From the NCBI RefSeq assembly GCF_030848575.1, contig NZ_JAVDDX010000001.1, positions 806,001 to 870,000 on the forward strand: a stretch of DNA of 64,000 nucleotides. The letters run 5' to 3'. Below are positions 43,225 through 51,952 of this stretch, in pieces. Position 1 is the stretch's first letter; each line of letters opens with the position of its first letter. Source of the stretch: Haloarcula sp. H-GB4. GTDB taxonomy: Archaea; Halobacteriota; Halobacteria; Halobacteriales; Haloarculaceae. The position numbers and the translations under genes were made by a program. The notes under the pieces are model-generated. The model saw only the letters and a list, made by a program, of their open reading frames with translations. It did not search any database and had not been told where the DNA came from.

Positions 43225-44195
43225 CGCTCGCGGTTGCCGCCGGCGGTGTCTACGAGGCGTTCGTCCCGATCCTGGAACTGTGGTACTTGCTCCTGACACA
43301 GCTCTACCATCTGACCGGGCTGGAGCTCATCAACCCCGAGTACACATTCATGTACCGGGCGATACTGGTCGGGCTGTGCGTCGGCGTCATCGCGCCGCTT
43401 ATCGGGACCTTTCTCGTCCACCGCCAGCTCGCCCTCATCGGGGACGCACTTGCCCACACGGCCTTTGCCGGCGTCGCTGTCGGGCTGTTTCTCAATGCCG
43501 TTCTTGAACTGAGCATTTCGCCGTACCTCACCGCCGTCGTCGTGGCCGTTATCGCGGCGTTGCTCATCGAACTCATCTCTGAGGCAACCGACGCCTACAA
43601 CGACGTGTCGATGGCGATTGTCCTCTCGACGGGGTTCGCGCTGGGAACAGTCCTCATCAGCCTCAACGCTGGCGGTCTGGCCGTCGGTATCAATCAGTAC
43701 CTCTTTGGTAACCTCTCGACGGTGTCCGCCGAGAACGCGGTCATCATGCTCGGACTGTTCAGCGTCATCGTCGCAACGGTTGCACTCACCCGCAACCAGT
43801 TGCTGTACGTCACGTTCGACGAGACCGCCGCCGCCGTCTCCGGACTGCCGGTCGCCTGGTACAACCGGATTATGGTGATGCTGACGGCGCTCGTCGTCGT
43901 CGGTGCGATGCAGATCATGGGCGTCATTCTCGTCGCGGCCATGCTGGTCGTCCCGGTCGCCGGCGCGACGCAGGTGTCCCGGAGCTTCTCGGAATCGCTG
44001 CTAGTTTCGATTGTACTGGCCGAACTGGCCGTCCTGATCGGCATCGGTATCTCGTACTACGCCGGTGCGACAGCCGGCGGCGTCATCGTTCTCGTCGCAG
44101 TGGGGATCTACGTCCTCTCGGTCCTTGCCGGGAAAGTCCGACAGACGGGCGCTCCGGATGAGACGCGGGAACTCGACAGCATCAGTCAGGACTGA
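43221..44195 (+). CDS. metal ABC transporter permease
   Basis: A 324-residue membrane protein of the ZnuB/TroC family with about nine helices. The cytoplasmic coupling segment includes RQLALIGDALAHTAFAGVAVG, with the conserved G-D/E-A-L-A-H pattern of metal permeases. The end has an acidic tail. It completes the importer encoded by the preceding two genes. Confidence 0.9.
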   Translation: MTLAVAAGGVYEAFVPILELWYLLLTQLYHLTGLELINPEYTFMYRAILVGLCVGVIAPLIGTFLVHRQLALIGDALAHTAFAGVAVGLFLNAVLELSISPYLTAVVVAVIAALLIELISEATDAYNDVSMAIVLSTGFALGTVLISLNAGGLAVGINQYLFGNLSTVSAENAVIMLGLFSVIVATVALTRNQLLYVTFDETAAAVSGLPVAWYNRIMVMLTALVVVGAMQIMGVILVAAMLVVPVAGATQVSRSFSESLLVSIVLAELAVLIGIGISYYAGATAGGVIVLVAVGIYVLSVLAGKVRQTGAPDETRELDSISQD

Positions 44196-44270
44196 ACAAC
44201 GACCTCTAGTGGGTTCGCTGGTCGCGACTGAGAGCCACGGCTGGCGACGAAGCGCTGGCCTCTGGGCGAG

Positions 44271-44669
44271 TCACTGGAATGCATCACAGTCGCTGCTCCC
44301 GCTCTGCCAGTGGACTACGTTGTCACCGGTGTACTCGACAATGACGTCGTAACAGTTGTCGTCGTCGAACGTCGTCTCCTCCGAGATATCGGTCCCGGCG
44401 ATGGTCGTCGCGATCGTTATCGGGCCCTGTCTGTCCGGAAGCGAATCGTCCAGTTCCACGGTTGCATCGTCCTCCGCAGCCCTGACAGTATGTGTCTCCT
44501 CGTACACCGTTTCGCGGTCGACTGTGACTGTGAATTCGAACTCCTGTGTCGCCGAACCGGTGTTCGTTAGCCGCACGCCGGCGAGTCGAGCGCTCGCAGG
44601 ACTGAGTGTTGCACAGCCCGAGAGTGCAACGAGTGTTCCTGCTGTGAGAAGGCTACGTCTGGAGGGCAT
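44271..44669 (-). CDS. small secreted lipoprotein, function unknown
   Basis: A 132-residue protein with a lipoprotein signal (PSRRSLLTAGTLVALSGC; lipobox LSGC, twin arginines) and a beta-sandwich-like body (LTNTGSATQEFEFTVTVDRET). Two further cysteines near the C-terminus (DNCYDVIV, SSDCDAF) may be disulfide-bonded. This is common in haloarchaeal surface lipoproteins. It starts after the 24-codon extension at 44741 is discarded. It lies convergent to the metal permease. Confidence 0.65.
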   Translation of the reverse strand: MPSRRSLLTAGTLVALSGCATLSPASARLAGVRLTNTGSATQEFEFTVTVDRETVYEETHTVRAAEDDATVELDDSLPDRQGPITIATTIAGTDISEETTFDDDNCYDVIVEYTGDNVVHWQSGSSDCDAFQ

Positions 44670-44733
44670 TATCCGGTACTGTCGGGCGTTTTGCAAAAGT
44701 CTTCTGTCGCTCAAATCAGCCAGGCCGTTCGTC

Positions 44734-45441
44734 TCAGGCACCCATCTGCGCCGCGATGGACGAGACCATCGTTTCCCACAGCGAGATTCCCATCGTCACG
44801 CTCAGGGCGAAGTCCGCGGCGAAAAACAGGAACAGCCCTGCGCCGACGAAGTGCGCTTTCCGCAGGTTGAAACGGTGGGCGAACCGGTGGAAGAACAGCG
44901 CGTTGGCGAGGCTCACTGGAATGATGGCGAGCATCTCACCGGTCCAGATAGCGCTGGCGTGGGCGCTGTACTGGGCGGCGAGCGTGATTGTAATGAGCTG
45001 GGTCTTATCGCCGAACTCGCCGAAGGCCATCATCGCGAAGATGGGCAGGAAGCCGCCGAGTTTGTTCGGCACTTGCCAGTCGACAACGGGAACGCGAACG
45101 TCTAGCTGTCCGCCGTCAGTGGTGAAGCCGGACGCGGGCTCCTGTTGCTCTGCACCGGCTGCCGGGGCGCTGCGGAGCAGTAGTATCGCGAACAGCAGGA
45201 ACATTCCGGCGGTGAGGCTTTCGAGGACGATTCCCGGCAGTACAGACGTGATTGCGGAGCCGAACCAGATCTCAAGCGCCGTCCAGCCGGCGAAGGCGGT
45301 GCCCGCGGCACTGACAACGAGGAACGGATTGAACCGGGTCGACAGGCCGGCAATGATGAACTGAACTTTCTCGCCGGGAAGGACCGCAAGCTGTGCACCG
45401 GCTGCTATTGCCACCACCGTCAGCCACGTCGCGTCGCTCAC
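44734..45441 (-). CDS. GDT1/TMEM165-family cation exporter (UPF0016)
   Basis: A 235-residue membrane protein of six helices in two repeats. The second repeat has the canonical motif GEFGDKTQLITITLAAQ; the first repeat is altered to LPGEKVQFIIAGLSTRF. Members export Mn2+ or Ca2+ in exchange for protons. Its ATG overlaps the stop of the DtxR/MntR-type regulator by 4 nt, which strongly suggests manganese export under that regulator. Confidence 0.85.
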   Translation of the reverse strand: MSDATWLTVVAIAAGAQLAVLPGEKVQFIIAGLSTRFNPFLVVSAAGTAFAGWTALEIWFGSAITSVLPGIVLESLTAGMFLLFAILLLRSAPAAGAEQQEPASGFTTDGGQLDVRVPVVDWQVPNKLGGFLPIFAMMAFGEFGDKTQLITITLAAQYSAHASAIWTGEMLAIIPVSLANALFFHRFAHRFNLRKAHFVGAGLFLFFAADFALSVTMGISLWETMVSSIAAQMGA

Positions 45442-46130
45442 GCCTGGCTCACTCCGTCTTCGCCCTGCGTATCCGGTGCGCGGACCTGAATCGCATCGGC
45501 GATGTGGTCCGGGAGCGACACCGACGACCCGCTCTCTAGCTGGACCGTCACCATCCCGATGGGAGCGACTTCCTCGACAGTCAGCACGGTCCCCGGCGTG
45601 ATGCCGGCGTCGGAGAGATACGTGAGTTCGTCGGGATCACGGTCCCGGACTCGTGCAACTTCAAGTCGCCCCCCTTCGCCGTGTTCTGACAGCGCCGTCG
45701 CGGAGTCGTCGTCGATGGGGTCCAGCGAGTCGCTGGGAATCGGGTCCCCGTGAGGATCGAACTCCGGTTCGTCGAGGACAGCCGCGACCCGGCGCTCGAA
45801 CTCCTCGCTGATGTGGTGTTCGAGGACCTCCGCTTCCTCGTGGACCTCGGCCCAGTCGTACCCCAACTGCTCGGTGAGAAACGTCTCAAGCAGGCGATGG
45901 TGGCGGATAATCTCCAGCGCTACCGTCTCGCCTTCCGGCGTTGTCTGCACGCCCTTGTACTTCTCGCGCTCGATCAGCCCGCGGTCAGCCAGCTTCTCGA
46001 CCATACTGGTGACCGTCGGTGCCGTAACGTCCAGCATCTCGGCGATAGTAGACGGAGCAATCGGCGGGTCGCCGTCCCGCTCAAGGCGATAGATGGCCTT
46101 CAAATAATCCTCCATCTTGGCACTCAGCAT
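45438..46130 (-). CDS. DtxR/MntR-family metal-dependent regulator
   Basis: A 230-residue metalloregulator. The N-terminal winged helix starts MEDYLKAIYRL and recognition helix TAPTVTSMVEKLADRGL. Metal-ligand residues occur in MEDY, RHHRLLETFL, AEVLEHHISEEF, followed by FDPHGDPIP. A C-terminal SH3/FeoA domain ends VQLESGSSVSLPDHIADAIQ. The aspartate in MEDY fits manganese-type MntR rather than iron-type DtxR, though the next ligand position differs, so metal choice is uncertain. It is cotranscribed with the GDT1 exporter and has a TTAGA-N4-TCTAA site in its own promoter. Confidence 0.88.
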   Translation of the reverse strand: MLSAKMEDYLKAIYRLERDGDPPIAPSTIAEMLDVTAPTVTSMVEKLADRGLIEREKYKGVQTTPEGETVALEIIRHHRLLETFLTEQLGYDWAEVHEEAEVLEHHISEEFERRVAAVLDEPEFDPHGDPIPSDSLDPIDDDSATALSEHGEGGRLEVARVRDRDPDELTYLSDAGITPGTVLTVEEVAPIGMVTVQLESGSSVSLPDHIADAIQVRAPDTQGEDGVSQA

Positions 46131-46138
46131 ACACCAAA

Positions 46139-46152
46139 TTAGACGGATCTAA
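46139..46152. promoter_or_regulatory. palindrome TTAGA-N4-TCTAA upstream of the DtxR/MntR-type regulator
   Basis: TTAGACGGATCTAA lies 9 to 22 nt before the ATG at 46130, over the probable transcription start. It is the same palindrome as at 41268-41281 with another spacer, which points to autoregulation by the encoded metalloregulator. Confidence 0.65.
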
Positions 46153-46212
46153 CCCAAAAGATTGGCGATTCCAACAAACTTGTGCGCGCCGACCACATCC
46201 AACCCACCGCTG

Positions 46213-46362
46213 TCACTCGTCGGCAGCGTAGGTTTCGCGTCGGTTCCGGGTCAGGAGCCACAGGAACAGATAGCCGATGGCACCCAGAACGAACAGCGTT
46301 GCGGGGATGAGAAACGGTCCGAACGTCCGAACGAGCGTCTCGATCCCCGGCAAACCGACCAT
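46213..46362 (-). CDS. 49-residue single-pass membrane protein
   Basis: A minus-strand frame from ATG 46362 to TGA 46213-46215. The product starts MVGLPGIETLVRTFGP, has a long hydrophobic helix LIPATLFVLGAIGYLFLWLL and ends with the polar tail TRNRRETYAADE. No motif is seen. It lies upstream of, and in the same direction as, the metalloregulator gene, though the regulator seems to have its own promoter. Confidence 0.6.
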   Translation of the reverse strand: MVGLPGIETLVRTFGPFLIPATLFVLGAIGYLFLWLLTRNRRETYAADE

Positions 46363-46491
46363 GTACTGACTAGGGACGTTGCCCTGATAAACCTCAAGGG
46401 TATGTGGGAACGGCTACCGACTCGTTCGTCCGAGGCTCTCACGAGTTATCTCGCGAAACCGGTGAAGCGGCCGGGAGCCAGTGTGGCCCGC

Positions 46492-46740
46492 TCAGATGAG
46501 ATCCTGATCTTCGAGCGAAGCCATGACGTCGTCGACGAAGTCGTCGACACTCTCGTATGGGAACTCCCCGTTGAGCTTCGTGTTCAGTTCCATCGCTGTC
46601 ATCGAGAAGTCGCCAGACTCGAACTTCGTCGACGGGCCGCCCGGAAGTGCTGGGACGAGGTCCATCGGACTGGAAATCGGATAGTCTGCTTCCCCGAACG
46701 CATCAACGAACTGTGAGCGGAGGTCTTCTTTGTCAACCAT
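46492..46740 (-). CDS. MTH865-like family protein
   Basis: An 82-residue helical protein beginning MVDKEDLRSQFVDAFGEADYP. It has the pattern FSMTAMELNTKLNGEFPYESVDDFVDDVM that matches the MTH865 family of small archaeal proteins with an EF-hand-like helical fold. Role unknown. The longer frame from 46899 reads as non-coding. Confidence 0.75.
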   Translation of the reverse strand: MVDKEDLRSQFVDAFGEADYPISSPMDLVPALPGGPSTKFESGDFSMTAMELNTKLNGEFPYESVDDFVDDVMASLEDQDLI

Positions 46741-46895
46741 GGTCGGACGTTGTGCGAGTATTATGATAAAAGGTTCGACATCGGTACACTTTCCCATTGT
46801 TTGGAGTTTATTCGAGGAGTGCGATGTTCTGGACGTGGTGCTGTGCCGATGTATGAACGACTCACCCCGACCCCAACGCGACGGGCCCGGGTAAC

Positions 46896-47066
46896 TCACC
46901 GGACTCGACTTTCGTCGTCCGTATCGCGCCGGGCAAGCCGTTCGGCAGTCTCACGGTCCGTCTCGACGTGCTGGTCGTGTTCGCTTCGGACCAGCGCGTA
47001 CAGGGCCAGCGGTGCGGCCACCGCGAGCAACATGACTACGAGGAACAGCCCGGTCGTGGCAGGCAT
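46896..47066 (-). CDS. 56-residue single-pass membrane protein
   Basis: A minus-strand frame from ATG 47066 to TGA at 46896. One N-terminal helix (GLFLVVMLLAVAAPLALYAL) is followed by a highly charged helix (EHDQHVETDRETAERLARRD). It starts 2 nt after the stop of the zinc-ribbon gene upstream, so the two are very likely cotranscribed and coupled. Confidence 0.65.
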   Translation of the reverse strand: MPATTGLFLVVMLLAVAAPLALYALVRSEHDQHVETDRETAERLARRDTDDESRVR

Positions 47067-47068
47067 CG

Positions 47069-47296
47069 TTAGCCGAGGAAGATGTCTGCCAGGTCGCTCC
47101 CGCCAGACCCGGTGTCACGGTACAGCTCCGAGTAGCCGCAGTTTGTACACGTGACGACCTGAAACTGGTTGGTCTGAATATCGAACATCTTCGAGAGGCC
47201 GCCGCCCGTGGTCGAGATGCTACCCACGTCAGTGCCGGTGTGACCACACTTCGGACAGCCGCGGTCGCCGTCCTGTGGTGAAGTGTTGGAGGGCAT
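47069..47296 (-). CDS. zinc-ribbon protein
   Basis: A 75-residue protein with two CxxC knuckles, CPKCGHTG and CTNCGYSELY, about 30 residues apart, the transcription-factor-S-like or nucleic-acid-binding zinc ribbon seen in haloarchaea. A glycine/serine-rich middle (SISTTGGGLSKMFDIQTNQF) joins the knuckles. Immediately downstream is the 56-residue membrane protein. Function unknown. Confidence 0.75.
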   Translation of the reverse strand: MPSNTSPQDGDRGCPKCGHTGTDVGSISTTGGGLSKMFDIQTNQFQVVTCTNCGYSELYRDTGSGGSDLADIFLG

Positions 47297-47478
47297 TGCA
47301 GTCGACGTTTTGTGCCCCTGTGTAACAAATCTGGTGCTACCCTGTCGAGAGTTACGATGACCGCTGTAAAACGAGGCGGGCGAACGTAATGGTGCACTAT
47401 GCCAGTTCCCACCCGCCTCAACGGAGGGAAACGCCCACGTTATTTGTTTGTTATGAATCCCTCCAAAACTGTGTGACC

Positions 47479-48069
47479 TCAGTCGTCAGCGGGAATCGGC
47501 TCGCCGTGGGACACCTCGTCGCCGAGCAGGGCCATGAACTGCGCAAGCCACTCGGGGTGGTCGGGCCAGGCCTGCCCGGTGACGAGGTTGCCGTCGGTGA
47601 CCACCTCGTCGACCCACGAACACCCGCCAGCCTCACACTCGGCGCGACAGGCCGGGTACGACGTCATCTCGTAGCCGTCCAGTACGTCGGCGGCGGCGAG
47701 AATCTGCGGCCCGTGACACAACGCTGCGACCGGTTTGTCCTCTGCAAAGAAGTGCTGTACCGCGTCTAGCACCTCGTCATACGTCCGGAGATACTCGGGG
47801 GCGCGACCGCCGGGGACGACGAGTGCGTCGTAGTCGCTGGGTGTCACGTCGGCCATCGTCGCGTTCAGGACGAAGTCGTGGCCGCGGGACTCCATGTAGG
47901 TCTGGTCGCCGCGGAAGTCGTGTATCGCTGTCTTGACTGTCTCTTCGGCCGCTTTGTCGGGACATACCGCGTCGACCTCGTGGCCAACCATCTGCAGCGC
48001 CTGGAACGGCACCATTATTTCGTAGTCTTCGACGAAATCGCCGGCGATCATGAGGATGTCTTTGCCCAT
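47479..48069 (-). CDS. DJ-1/PfpI family protein
   Basis: A 196-residue protein of the DJ-1/PfpI superfamily (deglycase, chaperone or protease-like). The nucleophile cysteine is in [14 protein letters not shown] with the glutamate of the nucleophile elbow in GDFVEDYEI. The body reads [18 protein letters not shown] second half with a [10 protein letters not shown] cysteine cluster near the C-terminus is unusual. It stands alone between divergent and same-strand neighbours with 67 nt upstream. Confidence 0.86.
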   Translation of the reverse strand: MGKDILMIAGDFVEDYEIMVPFQALQMVGHEVDAVCPDKAAEETVKTAIHDFRGDQTYMESRGHDFVLNATMADVTPSDYDALVVPGGRAPEYLRTYDEVLDAVQHFFAEDKPVAALCHGPQILAAADVLDGYEMTSYPACRAECEAGGCSWVDEVVTDGNLVTGQAWPDHPEWLAQFMALLGDEVSHGEPIPADD

Positions 48070-48135
48070 TGGAAACACCACTGAAAGCTACAGTCGCCGT
48101 CAAAATAAAGTCGCAGGTGAATTACCAACTCTGTG

Positions 48136-48930
48136 TCACGCGTCGAGCGACGCCAGCACTTCTTCGATGTCCCCCAGCGAGTCGATGACGTAGTCGGGCG
48201 TCACAGCGCTCCGCTCCAGCGACTTCTCGTTGGAGACGCCAGTCCGGACGAGAACGGTCGTCATCCCGTTCCGCTCGCCCATCGCGATATCTGTCTCCAG
48301 TCGGTCGCCGACGATAACACACTCTGCCGGGGCACAGTCCAGCCGTTCCAGCGCCGCCTGAACGGCAATCTCTGATGGTTTACCGAGTATCCGGTCTGGA
48401 TCCCGCTCGATGACGCCGGCGACGGCGTTGATTATCGCCCCGGAACCGGGGACGGGGGCGCCGTCTTCTCCAGGGAACGTCCGGTCCGGGTCAGTCCCGA
48501 GGAAGACGGTGTCGTCGTCGACGGCCCGAAGCGCGTCGACCATGTCGTGGTAGTGGAAGCCGTCCGTCCAGGAGGCCAGTAACACGTCAGTCTCGGCAGG
48601 GTCTTCGACCAGTTGTGCCTCTGTCCCCATGACCATATTGCGGAGCGGGTCACTCCCGATGACGAACACGTCGTCACCCGCATGGGACGTGTTGAGGTAC
48701 TCGCGAGTGACGACGCCGGAGGAACAGGCCTCGCCCTCGCGGGCGTCGACACCCATCCCCCGTAGTCGTTCGACGTACTCGCTCCCGTCGTGGATAGGGT
48801 TGTTCGAGAAGAAGCAGATTCCCAGGCCGCACTCTCTGAACACATCAATTGCCGACGCCGCACCCGGCAACAGCGTGTCTCCGTGGTATACCGTTCCGTC
48901 CAGGTCGATGATAGCCCCCGAAACTGTCAT
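48136..48930 (-). CDS. HAD-superfamily phosphatase, NagD-like
   Basis: A 264-residue HAD-type phosphatase. Motif I GAIIDLDGTVYHGD has the nucleophile D9 and the general acid D11; motif II is FFSNNP; motif IV is VIVGDRLETDIAMGERNG. The GTVYHGD and cap arrangement (type IIA) match NagD-like p-nitrophenyl-phosphatases and haloarchaeal sugar- or nucleotide-phosphatases. Substrate unknown. The frame begins two codons earlier (MVM), with MTVSGAI as the better start. Confidence 0.86.
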   Translation of the reverse strand: MTVSGAIIDLDGTVYHGDTLLPGAASAIDVFRECGLGICFFSNNPIHDGSEYVERLRGMGVDAREGEACSSGVVTREYLNTSHAGDDVFVIGSDPLRNMVMGTEAQLVEDPAETDVLLASWTDGFHYHDMVDALRAVDDDTVFLGTDPDRTFPGEDGAPVPGSGAIINAVAGVIERDPDRILGKPSEIAVQAALERLDCAPAECVIVGDRLETDIAMGERNGMTTVLVRTGVSNEKSLERSAVTPDYVIDSLGDIEEVLASLDA

Positions 48931-48966
48931 TACCACTACTCGGAACCCGGCAGTGAAAAGTCCGTC

Positions 48967-50352
48967 TCAGTTGTACAGTTCGACGCCTGTCACTTCAAAT
49001 CGCGCCCCGCCGCTGTCGCTCTCGACCAGTGACACTTCCCAGTCGTGGGCCTCAGCCACTTGCTCGACGATAGCTAGACCGAATCCAGTCCCGTCCTTCG
49101 TCGAGGAATAGCCCATCTCGAACACGTCATCAGCGTCGCCTTCGACACCTTCGCCGTTGTCTGCGATGTAGAAGCCGTCGCCGGAGTCCAGTAGTCCGAC
49201 CATTATTTCGACGTCGCCGTCGTTGTGTTCAATGGCGTTCCGAAACAGGTTCGCCAGCAGGTCTTGGACGCGCCCGCTGTCGGCGGCGAGTTTCGTACTC
49301 GATTCGACCGACATGGAGGCCTGTTCCGCCTCGATCCAAGTCCACGCGGTCGACGCCAGCGTTGACAGCTCCGTCTCCTGTGGGTCACTGACTGTCTGGC
49401 CTTGCCGTGCCAGCGTGAGTACGTCCTCAATGATACAGCCCATCCGGTCCAGCGACCGGTCGATCTTGGCGACCAGTTCGGCCTCCTCGCTATCGTCTGG
49501 CTCCGTGAGCAGGTCAACAGCGCCCTGAGCGACGTTCAGCGGGTTCCGCAGGTCGTGACTGACGACGCTAGCGAACTCTTCGAGTCGCTCGTTCTGGCGT
49601 TCCAGTTCGCGCTGGCGTTCGACACGTTCAGTGATATCGCGTGAGACCAGTTGGAAGGTATCTGACTTGCGATGGCTGTCGACGGGGATATACTGATTGT
49701 GATAATGTCGGCCGCCGACGGCGTCCTCAGAGCGTGTCGCGGTCCCGTTTTCGACCGCGCTTTTCCCGGCTTCGAGACGCTGGCTGGCCGCCTCGCTGTC
49801 CATCACTGCGCTCAGTTTCTGGCCGACGAGCGCATCAGGGTCGGCACTCAGTCTGCGTGCCATCGAGGGATTCACTGAGAGGATGGTTCCGTCCGTCGTC
49901 AGGTGGACGATACCGTCCGGTGAGTCCGAAACAAGTGACTCGAACTTCTTGCGGGTACGTTCCTGCGAAACGACGTTTTGGATCCGGTTTGCCAGCCGAC
50001 CGTACTGTTTGTCTTCGACGACTTCGAGCTTCAGGAGGTAATCGGCGACGCCCGCCGCAATAGCAGCGCTCGCCGTCTCTTCGTCCCCACGCCCGGTCAG
50101 TAGGATGAACGGGATAGACGGGTTTGTCTCTCTGATCTCCTCAAGGAGTTCCAGCCCGTCCATTTCGGGCATTTCGTAGTCACTGACGACGCAGTCGAAC
50201 CCGCCCCCGTCGAGCCGTTCCAGCGCTTCCGCAGCGCTGTTTGCCGCGACGGACTCAATGCCGTGTTGTTGCGTGAGCGTATCAGCGGTCATCTCCGCGA
50301 AAAAATCGCTGTCGTCAACAACAAGCGTTCGTATATTAGTTTCAGATGTCAT
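48967..50352 (-). CDS. receiver-PAS-histidine kinase
   Basis: A 461-residue hybrid sensor. An N-terminal receiver (D around residue 61, CVVSDYEMPEMDG), a PAS domain (VSDSPDGIVHLTTDGTIL), and the kinase core with H-box SVVSHDLRNPLNVAQG and ATPase boxes N (NLFRNAIEHN), G1 (DNGEGV) and G2 (GTGFGLAIVEQ). No membrane helix, so it is cytoplasmic. The missing C-terminal phosphorelay partner is not in the window. The start at 50352 (MTSETNIRTL) is used rather than the GNKDPAAH extension. Confidence 0.87.
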   Translation of the reverse strand: MTSETNIRTLVVDDSDFFAEMTADTLTQQHGIESVAANSAAEALERLDGGGFDCVVSDYEMPEMDGLELLEEIRETNPSIPFILLTGRGDEETASAAIAAGVADYLLKLEVVEDKQYGRLANRIQNVVSQERTRKKFESLVSDSPDGIVHLTTDGTILSVNPSMARRLSADPDALVGQKLSAVMDSEAASQRLEAGKSAVENGTATRSEDAVGGRHYHNQYIPVDSHRKSDTFQLVSRDITERVERQRELERQNERLEEFASVVSHDLRNPLNVAQGAVDLLTEPDDSEEAELVAKIDRSLDRMGCIIEDVLTLARQGQTVSDPQETELSTLASTAWTWIEAEQASMSVESSTKLAADSGRVQDLLANLFRNAIEHNDGDVEIMVGLLDSGDGFYIADNGEGVEGDADDVFEMGYSSTKDGTGFGLAIVEQVAEAHDWEVSLVESDSGGARFEVTGVELYN

Positions 50353-50432
50353 ATGGGCGGCAGGGTCCTTGTTCCCCAAACGGTCTGTCCGTACTTATAT
50401 TTCAAGGGAGCTAGGTTGCCCGCTGGTCCCGG

Positions 50433-51107
50433 CTAAAGCGGTACCGGTGGGGCAATCGAAACGCGGAGGCCAGGACTGTGATGGACCAGTGGGGCCGAGT
50501 TACAGGCTGATATATCAAACAATTTGAGCATAGAGCCGGTTACAGTTGCGTCAACACGGTCGAGTCGCCACGGGTCATGGCCGACGCTGCCCACGAGCTG
50601 TGTCCCAAAGCGCCCCGTTGTGAAGTAACGCTGCCGGTCGACGAGGAAGGAGGCCAGCGAGTCCGGTGGAATCGCTACTGGTTCACCATCAGTCGTGTAC
50701 CGACACTCGAACAACCGGCGGTCGCCAGCGTCGAGGACACGTCGGCGGTCGGCCGTCGGGAGCGTTCGCGGGACAGCATCACCAACCGTGATGCGAAACA
50801 GTTCCGAGACCGCTGTCGCCGTCCGCCTGTCGTCACCGAACAACCCGAGCACGCAGACCCCGCGTTGACCGGTCGGGCCGCGGACATAGGTCCGAACCGT
50901 GAGCAACTCAGACGGCCCAGCGACCTCGATACCAAACGTCTCGACGCGGTCGACAGTTGCCACAACGGCCGACACCCAGGCGTCGCCGTCGGTCGTCTCA
51001 ACGGTGAGCCAGTCGGGGACTGCCGCCTGCACCGCTGCTTCGGAGACCGGCCAGTGACAGAAGCACACGTCGTCTAACGGGACCTGTAGCGGACGGAGGG
51101 CAACCAC
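50433..51107 (-). CDS. DUF2071 family protein (YqjF-like)
   Basis: A 224-residue member of DUF2071, whose founding domain pattern is CFCHWPVSEAAVQAAVPDWL and VRTYVRGPTGQRGV, then FLVDRQRYFTTGRFGT. Function unknown. It lies 21 nt downstream of a second DUF2071 gene on the same strand, from which it has strongly diverged. Confidence 0.72.
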   Translation of the reverse strand: MVALRPLQVPLDDVCFCHWPVSEAAVQAAVPDWLTVETTDGDAWVSAVVATVDRVETFGIEVAGPSELLTVRTYVRGPTGQRGVCVLGLFGDDRRTATAVSELFRITVGDAVPRTLPTADRRRVLDAGDRRLFECRYTTDGEPVAIPPDSLASFLVDRQRYFTTGRFGTQLVGSVGHDPWRLDRVDATVTGSMLKLFDISACNSAPLVHHSPGLRVSIAPPVPL

Positions 51108-51128
51108 ATCCTCACTGGGGCCGACACG

Positions 51129-51833
51129 CTAATCAGTGTACTGGGCGACCCCGTCAAGCCGGTGGAGCCGCCCCGCAGTCACCGGAATCTCGGCGCAGTA
51201 GTGGACGAGTGGGTCGCCGTCGGGTCTGTCGAACCCCGACGCGGCGAACAGACCGTTTGTCTGGATATCTGCCTGTCCACGCTGGAGCGGCCACGGTTCG
51301 TGGTCGATGTCGGCGTAATACACCGTCCCGTTGTCACTCGCGGCGTAGAAGCGGTACCGCTCCACCAGGAACGACTCCACAGAGCCCGGTTCGGGTGTCG
51401 ACGGCGGCTCAGTCGGCTCGTAGGTGGCGTGGAAATCCGCCGACGGTGCCCGTGAACTGGTTCGACGGCTCCGGAACTCGACGCTGTCGCCGCCTGTCCG
51501 GACCTGCATCGACGCTTGGTAGTAGGACAACTGGAACAGCCGCCGGGCCAGCGTCACGCTGAGACGGTCGTCGGCGTCAAGGTTGTAGAAGTACACCCCC
51601 GGCGTCCCGTCGGCGATCACGTAGGTCCGGAGATTTAGCTCGCCGAAGGACCGCCCGATCGGACTGCCGCGCGGTCTGATGTCCGCCATCTGGAATGGGA
51701 CCACACTGAGCCAGGCCTGCCCGTCGTACGTGTCGACATCGAGCCCGTCCGGCAGTGTCCTCTGGACACTGTCAGGCTCGACTGGCCAGTGCATGAACCC
51801 CACGTCCCGCCATGTCATCGTCAGCAGGTCCAT
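51129..51833 (-). CDS. DUF2071 family protein (YqjF-like)
   Basis: A 234-residue member of DUF2071: VGFMHWPVEPDSVQRTLPDGL at the N-terminus, ELNLRTYVIADGTPGVYFYN, and FLVERYRFYAAS. It is more family-like than its downstream neighbour. The two form a tandem pair, most simply explained by duplication. Function unknown. Confidence 0.78.
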   Translation of the reverse strand: MDLLTMTWRDVGFMHWPVEPDSVQRTLPDGLDVDTYDGQAWLSVVPFQMADIRPRGSPIGRSFGELNLRTYVIADGTPGVYFYNLDADDRLSVTLARRLFQLSYYQASMQVRTGGDSVEFRSRRTSSRAPSADFHATYEPTEPPSTPEPGSVESFLVERYRFYAASDNGTVYYADIDHEPWPLQRGQADIQTNGLFAASGFDRPDGDPLVHYCAEIPVTAGRLHRLDGVAQYTD

Positions 51834-51952
51834 GTCTATCTGTAGGGACTAGACCGGTTTCTGCCTGTCGTGGGGTGCGGTGACAGATACCAACAGAAGT
51901 GGCCGGCCGCACCGGCACTAAAACTTTGTCAGTCCCACTCCCAGCATCGCGT

